NCBI RefSeq assembly: GCF_026151205.1 | Contig: NC_087072.1 | Location: 23,205,603 to 23,269,602, forward strand | Source of the DNA: Bolinopsis microptera | Lineage: Eukaryota > Ctenophora > Tentaculata > Lobata > Bolinopsidae | Length of the DNA: 64,000 nt | Direction: 5' to 3' | Shown: positions 24,407-35,572 of the stretch, one piece after another | Position numbering within the stretch: the stretch's first letter is position 1 | Layout: the number at the start of each line of letters is the position of its first letter | Translations under genes and position numbers: made by a program | The notes under the pieces: generated by a model | What the model was told of the DNA's origin: nothing | The model's database searches: none | What the model saw: the letters and a program-made list of their open reading frames with translations, nothing else

Positions 24407-25141
24407 CAGGGGGGGGGGGGGGCAAAGTTAGTACCCATACGTTGGGTCTTATACCACCGCCGTGCTTTATATTTGAGAGTTGTTTCTTTGCAGATGTACC
24501 TACTTGTTCGAGGATTCCGACACCAAAATTTTAAAATTCAATTTTTGGAGGCCACACCCAATCAACATTGAATTGCTTATACTCGTGTTTGTGAATATTA
24601 TAGAGACTCCGTTATAAAATATTGCAATAGGTCATTTAATCCGGAATATAATCTGAAAAGATGGTGCGAAACGGATTTAAAATGACAAAGTTATCAATGA
24701 TCAAGCAATTTGTTTATCTCGTTAGCAAAATTGATTGGGTACTCAATACAATGATTACCCAATAACGACACCGTGATGGGCTCTCTGCACGATTCCCATA
24801 ATGCGGATCTAGCCTCAACCTAATCACCCGATCACACGTAATGAACAGACTTGTTAAGCTTCATATCTCGGTCATCTGAGAAGCTAGAACTCTCACTTTT
24901 TCAGGACAAACGTAATTTAAACGGCCAAACACCATTCAATAAAATTTGGCTCGATCCGACTATCCAAACTATCAAATAAATGCGAAAATGAACCTTGACA
25001 ATTAACCTTGACAAATGAACCTTGACAAATTCCTCGAACCAGTGGTGGTAGTAAGTCATACCAGAAAGAATTATTCCAATTGGGCACTCAGTGACTGAGC
25101 TATTAAGACCAACGTATGGGTACTGACTTTTGGCCCCCCCA
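24407..25141. mobile_element. Mariner-type MITE, copy 1
   Basis: Inverted termini (G-rich GGGCAAAGTTAGTACCCATA and CGTATGGGTACTGACTTTTG), TA at the left edge, about 735 bp. Same family and inverse to 49564-50283. No transposase ORF. Confidence 0.7.
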
Positions 25142-25154
25142 TTCCCCAAGTTAT

Positions 25155-25424
25155 AATCGAGGGAGAGGGAGAGGGAGAGGGAGAGGGAAAGGTACTCAGT
25201 ACCGACTAACAGACTGGTACCCAGTACTGACTAACAGACTGGTACCAGTCTGTTAGTCAGTACTGAGTACCAGTCTGTTAGTCAGTACTGAGTACCAGTC
25301 TGTACCGACCAACAGACAGGTACTCAGTACTGACTAACAGACTGGTACTCAGTACTGACTAACAGACCGGTACTCAGTACCGACTAACGGACTGGTACTC
25401 AGTACCGACTAACAGACTGGTACT
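25155..25424. repeat. 24/25-bp array with orientation switches
   Basis: Units of GACTAACAGACTGGTACTCA + GTAC run one way, flip to CAGTCTGTTAGTCAGTACTG in the middle (25232-25305), then flip back. Preceded by a GAGGGA repeat. Lies 50 bp upstream of the channel exon. Confidence 0.9.
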
Positions 25425-25477
25425 TAGTGATCATCACTACGAGGGTTGTTTAATAGTTGTTAACTTATTTTCTCTAG

Positions 25478-27547
25478 ATGCCGACCCTCTGCTACACGAC
25501 CCCGTTCCAGTACGGAGCTCAAGTCAGGACCTTCCAAGATTACAGGATCCACGAGTACATAGACGAGCAGAAACTATCCCTCTTCAGATCACCTTTTGAC
25601 TCACCGTATCCTAAGATAGACGTGGACTTGAAATACTTTAAGATAGTGTGTGAGGATGCAGAAGATAAGAACAAAGGAGATATAAATGGCCAGACAGCAC
25701 TGCATGCTATGTGCCTGTACGGATCTGTCAACTCTCTGAAGATCCTTCTAGAAGCGGGATCAGATCTGGGATGTGAGGACCTTGCTGGCTTCTCGGTAGC
25801 TCACTATTGCACCATGTCAGACAGAGCGGACTTGCTGTCTTATCTAGATAGAAATGGTGTGTCGATCACTAAACAAGCTCTTACCACAAGCAGGACGCCA
25901 CTCCACGTGGCTAGCATTTGTAACAGTGTCCAGTGTGTCAAGTACCTGCTGGAGTCTGGAGTTAACTGTAATCAGGTTGATAACTTTGGTTACTCTCCCC
26001 TATGGCTCGCTCTTTACTATGGTAACGATAAAATCTGTCAGCTGCTGTCCCAACACGGGGCCCAAATAAATCTCAACGAAGTGGACAAAGTATGCTTCGT
26101 GTTCCGGACAGTTGAAAAGAGCACAGAGTTTGGAACGTGGTTGCTGGATTCCTATATCACTACTTGTAAGTACAGGGGTGTGTCCTGTGTGTGGCTCAAC
26201 AACTTTGTGAACGGGGTTTCTTACGAGAGTACGGACTTATCACACCCTTATCTCTACCTCGCCTCTCTAAAACAGCAGGTCATTGATCACCCCGTCATCA
26301 GAGCCTATACTCGAGCAGCTTGGCAATACTTTGGCAGAAAATCTGCAGTCTTGAACGTAGTTACCTATTTCACATTTAGTCTCCTGTGGACTCTCCATTT
26401 CTTGTCCGATAACGGGAAAACGTTTAGAGATAAGAGCAATGTGGGGAGGATAATAACCTTCTCTTTACTCCTTCCTTACGCTGGGTTAATGATATATTAC
26501 CTGGTGGTGAAGATAAGGTGTATTTACAGGAAACAAGTGGATTGCATTCTGTTCGAGATGAGACTGGTAGATAAGGAACTGGATAATATACATCCTTGTA
26601 TGTGGCGAGCTTATCTAGTGCTGCTACGAGACAAGAGGGGACTCGCTCTCAAGTTAGATCAGCTCAAGATTGGGAAGGTGCTTGTGCAGCAGGTTAACGA
26701 GCTGGTTGTAATGTTATTGACGGTTATTATTCTGGTTCTAGACCTGGTGATGACAGTGGCTAGTGAGGAGGAAGAAAGAAGACAGGAGATTAATGTAGCG
26801 TACATTGTGATCAGTAGTTGCGTCTTAGTCCTGGTCTGGCTGAACACCCTCTTCAAGCTCCGTTACTTTCGAGAGTTTGGAACTTTCCTCGTCTCTGTAA
26901 AGAGACTCGCCAGTCTTCTTCTTAAATTCTCTGTAATGTTTATATTTTTCTACATTCCCATAGCCTGCGTGTTTTGGAAAACAATCTACCAAAGTACAGA
27001 CGTACCCCACGTGACGCCCCACGTGACACCCCACGTGACAGCCACTGTTGATAATACTACGATAGTCACCTTCCCTGATGCTTTCTACAGAGTATACCGC
27101 ATGACCTTTAGTGACTACACGTACAGTGATGGGCTAAAGATAGCGGCTAAACAAGGTCTGCCCGCCTGGTGGAACATTCTGACCTTCTACTGGCTGACAG
27201 TGGGCGGGCTCATCTTACTCAAGATCTTAGGAGCTATGGTATTTTCAGCCCTGTCTCAACCTCTCAACCAGGCCCTCCTTATAGCGTACACAGAGCGACT
27301 TCGCTACATCTGCGAATTGGTAATGAACCAGAGCAGTTCTAGCAGACAGGACTTCGCCAGATTCCTCGAAATGGAGTGTAAACCCTACGTGAGTGAAGGG
27401 GAGCTTATCAGGGATGTTAGGACGGCGGAGAGGGAGGTGGAGATGGAGATGGAGAGGATTAATCAGCGCCTCAATCACCTTTCTGATCACGTGTTCCAGA
27501 GCGCGGCAGAACGGTCCGTGAGTTCTAGCTCTGGTTTGAATATTTAA
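25478..27547 (+). CDS. TRP-like cation channel (ankyrin repeats plus six transmembrane helices)
   Basis: Open reading frame of 689 residues. Four ankyrin repeats can be read at about residues 70-200 (GQTALHAMCLYGS, FSVAHYC, RTPLHVASICNS, YSPLWLALYYGN). Six hydrophobic segments follow at about 288-309, 324-346, 408-428, 440-460, 478-500 and 564-592, with a pore-loop-like stretch at about 530-560 and a charged C-terminal helix. This is the TRP layout (TRPA/TRPV/TRPC-like); the subfamily cannot be fixed and the channel is shorter than TRPA. A PHVT triplet repeat lies in the S5-pore loop. The ATG follows directly on a strong splice acceptor (TTTTCTCTAG), so either the 5' UTR is spliced or further N-terminal exons, perhaps with more ankyrins, lie upstream. 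It is inside the intron between exons 15 and 16 of the minus-strand KIND gene. The last codons are tandemly amplified downstream. Confidence 0.8.
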   Translation: MPTLCYTTPFQYGAQVRTFQDYRIHEYIDEQKLSLFRSPFDSPYPKIDVDLKYFKIVCEDAEDKNKGDINGQTALHAMCLYGSVNSLKILLEAGSDLGCEDLAGFSVAHYCTMSDRADLLSYLDRNGVSITKQALTTSRTPLHVASICNSVQCVKYLLESGVNCNQVDNFGYSPLWLALYYGNDKICQLLSQHGAQINLNEVDKVCFVFRTVEKSTEFGTWLLDSYITTCKYRGVSCVWLNNFVNGVSYESTDLSHPYLYLASLKQQVIDHPVIRAYTRAAWQYFGRKSAVLNVVTYFTFSLLWTLHFLSDNGKTFRDKSNVGRIITFSLLLPYAGLMIYYLVVKIRCIYRKQVDCILFEMRLVDKELDNIHPCMWRAYLVLLRDKRGLALKLDQLKIGKVLVQQVNELVVMLLTVIILVLDLVMTVASEEEERRQEINVAYIVISSCVLVLVWLNTLFKLRYFREFGTFLVSVKRLASLLLKFSVMFIFFYIPIACVFWKTIYQSTDVPHVTPHVTPHVTATVDNTTIVTFPDAFYRVYRMTFSDYTYSDGLKIAAKQGLPAWWNILTFYWLTVGGLILLKILGAMVFSALSQPLNQALLIAYTERLRYICELVMNQSSSSRQDFARFLEMECKPYVSEGELIRDVRTAEREVEMEMERINQRLNHLSDHVFQSAAERSVSSSSGLNI

Positions 27548-27957
27548 AGAAGAACGGTCTGTGAGTTCAACGTCGTGAGTTCTAGCTCTGGTTTGAATAT
27601 TTAGTGAAGAACGGTCTGTGAGTTCCAGCTCTGGTTTGAATATTTAGATAAGAACGGTCTGTGAGTTCCAGCTCTGCTTTGAATATTTAGAGAAGAACGG
27701 TCTGTGAGTTCCAGCTCTGCTTTGAATATTTAGAGAAGAACGGTCTGTGAGTTCCAGCTCTGCTTTTAATATTTAGAGAAGAACGGTCTGTGAGTTCCAG
27801 CTCTGGTTTGAATATTTAGAGAAGAACGGTCTGTGAGTTCCAGCTCTGGTTTGAATATTTAGAGAACTAGAAGAACGGTCTGTGAGTTCCAGCTCTGCTT
27901 TTAATATTTAGAGAGGAACGGTCTGTGAGTTCCAGCTCTGGTTTGAATAATTAGAGA
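27509..27957. repeat. 43-bp minisatellite grown from the channel CDS 3' end
   Basis: The last CDS bases (CGGTCCGTGAGTTCTAGCTC then TGGTTTGAATATTTA) recur about nine times after the stop as 43-bp units with small indels. Confidence 0.95.
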
Positions 27958-28569
27958 AGCCTGAATTTTCCTCCAAAGTATTAGTATTATTTTTTTAACT
28001 AATCCAAAAACATAAATAACTGTACGTTCCTATTGTTTGATTTTAATATTGACTTATATAAGTAGTATAGTAACAAATCTCCCTCCAGGTATACTACTTA
28101 TATTTATATAGTAACTATACTACTTATATTCATTGTGTTGTGTTGATAACTATACTACTTATATTCATTGTGTTGATAATCAATTTTTGATTCTTTAATT
28201 TACTTTCATTTGGATATTATGTTTTCACATGAGAAAATTGAGATTTAAATCAATTGTTGTCTTTGATCCACTGCAATCCCCCCAAAAATACATGGTATGT
28301 ATGGTATCTTTGATGCAATTAGTTACGACTAGCATAATTTTTTCGACCGCCGAAAAGAAACAAGCGCGTCACGCAGTACGCGTATACACATGGCTATGTG
28401 AAATTGTAGCGTAGTATATTGCGCAATGAAACAATTGCTCAATGTCATAAGTTTTTCACGAACAACTGTTCACACACACACCTGTTCGCGAACAGGGGTC
28501 GGGTTATCTGGATACTGCCATAAATTGCTGTACTGACCTTTCTATTCAGTAACAGGTATTTGTACTGAC

Positions 28570-28647
28570 CTTCACTTTCAGTAAGAGGTATGTGAACGAG
28601 TCCGTTGCTGTCGACACTGATCATCGTGGGGTTCAAAGTAGGGTAAC
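28570..28647 (-). CDS. KNDC1: KIND gene exon 15: KIND2 strand region
   Basis: Acceptor CATTGTAG, donor GAAG^GTCAGT, phase 1/1, 78 bp: GYPTLNPTMISVDSNGLVHI followed by PLTESE. SxDSNGLVHI matches the KIND strand pair. The 3' exon edge and donor are duplicated once in the following intron. Confidence 0.75.
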
Positions 28648-28655
28648 CTACAATG

Positions 28656-28890
28656 ATTCATAATTTAGTGAGAAGACATTGCTTTATTTAGTGAAAAGAC
28701 AGTGCTTTATTTAGTGAGAAGACATTGCTTTATTTAGTGAGAAGACTGCTTTATTTACAATTTAGTGAGAAGACATTGCTTTATTTAATGAGAAGACTGC
28801 TTTATTTAGTGAGAAGACAGTGCTTTATTTAGTGAGAAGACAGTGCTTTATTTAGTGAGAAGACATTGCTTTATTTAGTGAGAAGATTCA
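28656..28890. repeat. 24-bp repeat in the KIND2 intron
   Basis: About ten copies of TTTAGTGAGAAGACATTGCT + TTAT with deletions, filling the intron between exons 14 and 15. Confidence 0.95.
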
Positions 28891-28915
28891 GCGAGAAGTT
28901 TATTTATGATTTTAC

Positions 28916-29021
28916 CTTCAGTTGATTGGAGTGATTTTGCTGTTCCAAGAAGTAGTAGCCACAGTTCGTTCTCGTCTAATGGTCTGTCCAGCACTTTCAT
29001 GAGCTCCTCCACATTTACCAT
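28916..29021 (-). CDS. KNDC1: KIND gene exon 14: first half of KIND2
   Basis: Phase 0 to 1, 106 bp, TTTACAG acceptor and GAAG^GTAAAA donor. Encodes MVNVEELMKVLDRPLDENEL followed by WLLLLGTAKSLQ, a clear second KIND N-terminal helix pair comparable with exon 1. A 24-bp tandem repeat lies in the intron just downstream. Confidence 0.75.
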
Positions 29022-29047
29022 CTGTAAACAGACATATCATTAAGTTG

Positions 29048-30000
29048 TAAGTAGGATAAAATTAAACTTGCTCGGATTTTCAAAATTTTTGTACCATTGT
29101 AATTTTGAGAATGTGAGCTTTTCACTAAATTAAATTTGTCGTACTTTTTTTGAAATGATTAGTGAGTTTAATTTCTTGTCTCGGCTTAGTGCTATATTTA
29201 ATGAAGCGCAGCTTTTGGATCGTAAAAGTCGTTGATATACGTTGTATACACTATACCGGCAGCCGCGCGAAAAGAGATATCAACGTGTATCAAAAAAAGT
29301 CGCGTAATTTGACGAAATTCATTATTTTTCGTCGTATATTATTCCGTCATATCTTCAGTTCCTGGAATAAGATCATTCTGAAAATGTTTAAAGACCTTAC
29401 AATTCACTAATTTGTAATTGGACTTTAAAAACTGTTGGAAAAACTTGGTGAACATTGAAGTTGATATCGTAATGAAAATTGGACAAAAGATGTTGCTTTG
29501 AGTTTATAGTTGAGCTGTAACATGATGTTTGATAATTGTATATATATAATGCTCCATATGCTCTAACTGTTTCCAATTTTTTTTGTAAAATTATAAGTCA
29601 GCTTACCAATTTTTGTTAAGATTGGATTGAAGGAAGGTTAACAAATATGCAATGGTTTCAAGAATTTTGTGCTGGCCGAAATTAGCGCTAAAAAACACCC
29701 TATGTCGGCACGCGCGGTTACCTGTAACATGCGCAATTAACTGTAACACACGCGGTTACCTGTAACACGCGCGGTTACCTGTAACACGCGCGGTTACCTG
29801 TAACATTCACATAGCTATGTGTATACGCGTACTGCGGGACGCGCTTGTGTCACGTGCCACCTTCGGCGGTCGCGCGCAACTGCAATCGAGAGGGCTCTGG
29901 GTAGAGCAACCTGCAACACGCGCAGTTACCTGTAACACGCGTGGTTACCTGCAAGTGTAACACGCGCGGCTGTGTAACACGCGCGGCTGACTGTCGATGG
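29048..30000 (+). repeat. Interspersed repeat B, copy 1, with CGCGCGGTTACCTGTAACA tandem tail
   Basis: AACTTGCTCGGATTTTCAAA and following sequence recur at 45420-45960 in the same orientation. From 29700 it contains a GC-rich 18-20-bp tandem repeat (ACGCGCGGTTACCTGTAAC) in two clusters. No ORF. Confidence 0.75.
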
Positions 30001-30119
30001 CGCACTACTTACTGATTAAGGGTAAGGAGAGGCTTAACTATATTGGCTCCTTTAACCTGGTGGCCCACAAGAAAAGAGCTTGCCTGTTCCCAACTTAACT
30101 AGTTCATTTGCTTTTTTAT

Positions 30120-30978
30120 TTTCATTGCCCCACAACCCTGTGTGTGCTGCTATCCATCGGATCTCCAGAGTGTTCGTGGATCCAAGAGCATTAACAAATT
30201 TGTTATGCTAAATGTCTACAGAACTCTAGTTCGACCTCACATCGAATACGCTGTGCAAGTGTGGAATCTACCAGCAGAGCACGGAAACTGGAGGACTATT
30301 AAGAAGATAGAAGACGTTCAGAGAGAATTTACACGAATAATCGACGGGATTGGTATCCTACCATACGATGAGAGACTGAGAATCCTCCAGTTAACAACAC
30401 TACTGGAGCGCCGTATGAGGGGTGATCTTATTGAAACCTTTAAAATAACGACGGGTAAAGTGGACTATGGACAAGATCTTTTCAGGATATCACGTAGCGG
30501 TACCAAGATCCTAAAAGATAAAAGAGGAAATCAGGTCCTCAGTAACCGTGTTGCCAATTACTGGAACAAAGTACCAAGTTCGGTTAAAGAAGCCAGTTCA
30601 GTAGACGCATTCAAAGCTCGACTTCAATGTTATAAAAATGAACTGATAGCGAGTGGAGCATCGTCAAAGGGTCACTTCTGGGATCTCAGCGAAACCTTGA
30701 TGTCAAAAATAAATACATGTGAGCATGATTCATATGCACATTTCATGTCTAATAACCCATTGATTGCTAAATACCGAGGAATCAATGTATCTTGATTGTT
30801 AAATTCAGAACTACATGTTAAGTTTAACGTCCTAAAAATAATTAATCATTAAATGTTCCGGATAGGAACATTTTTCTTTTTGATAATATTGTGCGAACTG
30901 CAATAGCGTAGAGTGCAGTTGGGTTTCAAGTTTTGTCGAGATGGCCATGTGGCCATAATCCTATTATTATTATTATTA
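30120..30978 (+). mobile_element. 5'-truncated CR1/L2-like LINE 3' end
   Basis: Contains a 217-codon ORF fragment (30142-30795) matching the C-terminus of non-LTR retrotransposon polymerases: YRTLVRPHIEYAVQVWNLP, EDVQREFTRII, ERRMRGDLIETFKITTGK, SNRVANYWNKVPSSVK. It is followed by a short 3' UTR and an (ATT)n tail at about 30961-30978, typical of CR1/L2-type 3' ends. Lies in the intron between exons 13 and 14 of the KIND gene. Confidence 0.75.
30142..30795 (+). pseudogene. LINE reverse transcriptase C-terminal fragment
   Basis: Intact frame for the post-palm region of a CR1/jockey-clade polymerase; the catalytic YADD part and endonuclease are missing because of 5' truncation. Ends YRGINVS stop. 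Confidence 0.7.
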
Positions 30979-31029
30979 AGCTAGGGAGTTATAAAAATCT
31001 CTAGCTCTAGTGTTTCTGCTCCTCGTGAT

Positions 31030-31257
31030 CGAGCGTGCTAAATCACTCTACAGTCGATCCTCGAGATTGTTCTAAAAGGGCCCCCGACGGTTGTAACCAA
31101 CTTCAATCGATGTATTTTCGGACGCTGATTCCGAATCACCCCCCTCAGATAAGAGGGTTATAAGAGGGATATTAGGGTTTCGAAAAGTCGTTCAGAACCA
31201 GCTAGAGAACGGGTTGAAAAAGTCACGTGACAGTCGAGTGTAGAGTGATTAATCATC
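31030..31257. mobile_element. MITE with TAAATCACTCTACAGTCGA termini, copy 1
   Basis: Terminal inverted repeats (CACTCTACAGTCGA / TCGAGTGTAGAGTG) with GGACGCTGATTCCGAATCAC inside. A longer copy is at 44312-44690. Confidence 0.75.
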
Positions 31258-31262
31258 AACCC

Positions 31263-34033
31263 TCCCTATGGCTCCCTGTAGTGGTTCCCTATAGTGGCTC
31301 CCTATAGTGGCTCCCTATAGTGGCTCCCTATAGTGGCTCCCTATAGTGGCTCCCTATAGTGGCTCCCTATAATGGCTCCCTATAGTGGCTCCCTATAGTG
31401 GCTCCCTATAGTGGCTCCCTATAGTGGCTCCCTATAGTGGCTCCCTATAGTGGCTCCCTATAGTGGCTCCCTATAGTGGCTCCCTATAGTGGCTCCCTAT
31501 AGTGGCTCCCTATAGTGGCTCCCTATAGTGGCTCCCTATAGTGGCTCCCTATAGTGGCTCCCTATAGTGGCTCCCTATAGTGGCTCCCTATAGTGGCTCC
31601 CTATAGTGGCTCCCTATAGTGGCTCCCTATAGTGGCTCCCTATAGTGGCTCCCTATAGTGGCTCCCTATAGTGGCTCCCTATAGTGGCTCCCTATAGTGG
31701 CTCCCTATAGTGGCTCCCTATAGTGGCTCCCTATAGTGGCTCCCTATAGTGGCTCCCTATAGTGGCTCCATATAGTGGCTCCCTATAGTGGCTCCCTATA
31801 GTGGCTCCCTATAGTGGCTCCCTATAGTGGCTCCCTATAGTGGCTCCCTATAGTGGCTCCCTATAGTGGCTCCCTATAGTGGCTCCCTATAGTGGCTCCC
31901 TATAGTGGCTCCCTATAGTGGCTCCCTATAGTGGCTCCCTATAGTGGCTCCCTATAGTGGCTCCCTATAGTGGCTCCCTATAGTGGCTCCCTATAGTGGC
32001 TCCCTATAGTGGCTCCCTATAGTGGCTCCCTATAGTGGCTCCCTATAGTGGCTCCCTATAGTGGCTCCCTATAGTGGCTCCCTATAGTGGCTCCCTATAG
32101 TGGCTCCCTATAGTGGCTCCCTATAGTGGCTCCCTATAGTGGCTCCCTATAGTGGCTCCCTATAGTGGCTCCCTATAGTGGCTCCCTATAGTGGCTCCCT
32201 ATAGTGGCTCCCTATAGTGGCTCCCTATAGTGGCTCCCTATAGTGGCTCCCTATAGTGGCTCCCTATAGTGGCTCCCTATAGTGGCTCCCTATAGTGGCT
32301 CCCTATAGTGGCTCCCTATAGTGGCTCCCTATAGTGGCTCCCTATAGTGGCTCCCTATAGTGGCTCCCTATAGTGGCTCCCTATAGTGGCTCCCTATAGT
32401 GGCTCCCTATAGTGGCTCCCTATAGTGGCTCCCTATAGTGGCTCCCTATAGTGGCTCCCTATAGTGGCTCCCTATAGTGGCTCCCTATAGTGGCTCCCTA
32501 TAGTGGCTCCCTATAGTGGCTCCCTATAGTGGCTCCCTATAGTGGCTCCCTATAGTGGCTCCCTATAGTGGCTCCCTATAGTGGCTCCCTATAGTGGCTC
32601 CCTATAGTGGCTCCCTATAGTGGCTCCCTATAGTGGCTCCCTATAGTGGCTCCCTATAGTGGCTCCCTATAGTGGCTCCCTATAGTGGCTCCCTATAGTG
32701 GCTCCCTATAGTGGCTCCCTATAGTGGCTCCCTATAGTGGCTCCCTATAGTGGCTCCCTATAGTGGCTCCCTATAGTGGCTCCCTATAGTGGCTCCCTAT
32801 AGTGGCTCCCTATAGTGGCTCCCTATAGTGGCTCCCTATAGTGGCTCCCTATAGTGGCTCCCTATAGTGGCTCCCTATAGTGGCTCCCTATAGTGGCTCC
32901 CTATAGTGGCTCCCTATAGTGGCTCCCTATAGTGGCTCCCTATAGTGGCTCCCTATAGTGGCTCCCTATAGTGGCTCCCTATAGTGGCTCCCTATAGTGG
33001 CTCCCTATAGTGGCTCCCTATAGTGGCTCCCTATAGTGGCTCCCTATAGTGGCTCCCTATAGTGGCTCCCTATAGTGGCTCCCTATAGTGGCTCCCTATA
33101 GTGGCTCCCTATAGTGGCTCCCTATAGTGGCTCCCTATAGTGGCTCCCTATAGTGGCTCCCTATAGTGGCTCCCTATAGTGGCTCCCTATAGTGGCTCCC
33201 TATAGTGGCTCCCTATAGTGGCTCCCTATAGTGGCTCCCTATAGTGGCTCCCTATAGTGGCTCCCTATAGTGGCTCCCTATAGTGGCTCCCTATAGTGGC
33301 TCCCTATAGTGGCTCCCTATAGTGGCTCCCTATAGTGGCTCCCTATAGTGGCTCCCTATAGTGGCTCCCTATAGTGGCTCCCTATAGTGGCTCCCTATAG
33401 TGGCTCCCTATAGTGGCTCCCTATAGTGGCTCCCTATAGTGGCTCCCTATAGTGGCTCCCTATAGTGGCTCCCTATAGTGGCTCCCTATAGTGGCTCCCT
33501 ATAGTGGCTCCCTATAGTGGCTCCCTATAGTGGCTCCCTATAGTGGCTCCCTATAGTGGCTCCCTATAGTGGCTCCCTATAGTGGCTCCCTATAGTGGCT
33601 CCCTATAGTGGCTCCCTATAGTGGCTCCCTATAGTGGCTCCCTATAGTGGCTCCCTATAGTGGCTCCCTATAGTGGCTCCCTATAGTGGCTCCCTATAGT
33701 GGCTCCCTATAGTGGCTCCCTATAGTGGCTCCCTATAGTGGCTCCCTATAGTGGCTCCCTATAGTGGCTCCGTATAGTGGCTCCCTACTCCCTATAGTGG
33801 CTCCCTATAGTGGCTCCCTATAGTGGCTCCCTATAGTGGCTCCCTATAGTGGCTCCCTATAGTGGCTCCCTATAGTGGCTCCCTATAGTGGCTCCCTATA
33901 GTGGCTCCCTATAGTGGCTCCCTATAGTGGCTCCCTATAGTGGCTCCCTATAGTGGCTCCCTATAGTGGCTCCCTATAGTGGCTCCCTATAGTGGCTCCC
34001 TATAGTGGCTCCCTATAGTGGCTCCCTTTACTG
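31263..34033. repeat. 13-bp minisatellite, about 212 copies
   Basis: 2.77 kb of TGGCTCCCTATAG with almost no variation; rare variants at about 31371, 31768, 33770 and a small indel at 33787. Sits in the KIND gene intron between exons 13 and 14. Confidence 0.98.
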
Positions 34034-34176
34034 GCTCTGCGTTTTACCGATCGAGGTACTATTGTATTTCCTCGGACCTGAATACATGATATTCGATGGG
34101 AAAACAAGCGATTTAAAATCTGGTTAGAAAAAGTTCACTTAATTGCAAACATAATTTCCATAATCAAAAAACTAAC

Positions 34177-34253
34177 CTCGGCTGAAAAGTTGAGAGGTTT
34201 CACAAGATCTCGCATTATCGCAACGGGACTCATTGGCTCCCCCTCACTCGGAC
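34177..34253 (-). CDS. KIND gene exon 13 (pre-KIND2)
   Basis: Seventy-seven bp between ATGGTTTCAG and GAG^GTTAGT. The best open frame reads PSEGEPMSPVAIMRD then LVKPLNFSAE, exiting in phase 0 to match the next exon. A downstream alternative acceptor (GTCCGAG) would restore phase with exon 12. Confidence 0.55.
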
Positions 34254-34501
34254 CTGAAACCATTGGAACCATTACACATTAGAATCCGGTAATTTTCCCA
34301 GCTATCTACCTTGATTGAGCGATTGACATGGTTAACATGACTTTAGAAAAACATATAAACTGCCTTATCAGGAGGGAACAGTATCAATATAGTAGCAGAA
34401 CAACCTCCTTAACTTACTTCTATATGCAGGATTTAGCAGCACCCTGTAGGGAATTCTTGATGAGACAAATTTCCAAATAAAAAACAAAATATTTCAAATA
34501 A

Positions 34502-34760
34502 CAGTGCTGGCGAGCACGACCGTCGCCCTCATAACCCTGGGCTATTCAATGTTAGCTCCATATAGTGGCTCTCTATAGTAAAGATGACAGGAATAAAAAT
34601 AGTTATGTTGAGACAGGGGTGTAGGATTTTCTTCAAAATCTTAAACTTTTTATAATATAATGTGCGCCAAAGCCTGAATTTCAAAAATTTCATGTCATAC
34701 GTTGAGAAAAGTTTAATGTGCAGGCAACATAAAACATTCAGTGTCAACCATGCCTTTAAA
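34502..34760. repeat. End of the CAGTGCTGG-terminus element family
   Basis: Starts CAGTGCTGGCGAGCACGACC, the same terminus as at 42090 and, inverted, at 45021. Holds two degenerate 13-bp units (GCTCCATATAGTG, GCTCTCTATAGT). Confidence 0.65.
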
Positions 34761-35329
34761 AAAGTTGAAGGTTATGGCCGAAACCTGCTTTATGTCAAAA
34801 TGTTATTGGCAAAATACTAGCAATGGCGTACAGTTTGCTAAAAATATTTTTAGCATTTTGCTCCTGCAAAAGGCCTAGAAGCAATTTGGCAATAGAGATA
34901 ATTTTGAAACACAGTTTCAAGACCGATTTAAATAATGCGATTTTATGCATATTAGGCCATCACAGCAGTTTTTTCGAAAAGTGTTCTTCAAAAAAGTAAT
35001 GCACATTGTAGTCTTTCGGGAAAAGGGATGAATTTTATCAATGAGAAATGTAAATTTGGACTACAAGGGGTGACTATTGTTCAAACAGTCTGCAGATGGC
35101 CTAAGTGTCAACATTTTGATATTTTCTGAACAAAGCCAAAAAGTTGGCCCCTTTTCTGCAAATGGCAGAACTTCACTGCAGGTAACTTAGCTGCAAGTGG
35201 TAAAACTACAAAGTTATCTGAGAAATATTTTTTTAAATGTCCAAATTTTGTTATTTTCTGAGCAAAGGGAACAAATGAGGTAAAAACGTTGGCCCCTTTT
35301 TGCCCCTTGCCCAGATTTCATGGGGGCGG
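34761..35329. other. Intron, no feature recognised
   Basis: AT-rich sequence; the missing exon between exons 12 and 13 should lie between 34254 and 35572. Confidence 0.5.
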
Positions 35330-35408
35330 TCGCTCCCCCTGCCCCCTGCCCCCTGCCCCCTGCCCCCTGCCCCCTGCCCCCTGCCCCCTGCCCCCTACCC
35401 CCTGCCCC
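35330..35408. repeat. CCCCCTG heptamer repeat
   Basis: About ten copies of CCCCTGC in a C-rich tract. Confidence 0.9.
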
Positions 35409-35572
35409 TGAATAATAATAAATGATTCAACACCATCTTCGTTGACGCCGAAAATTTGCCTACATTCCTAACTTCCTGTTTCATTTGTCCTTGTCTCTTT
35501 CAACCGGATATTATCCAACTATCAGTATTTCAAGTCAGATAAGACCAACCAAGTCAGATAAGACCAACTCAC

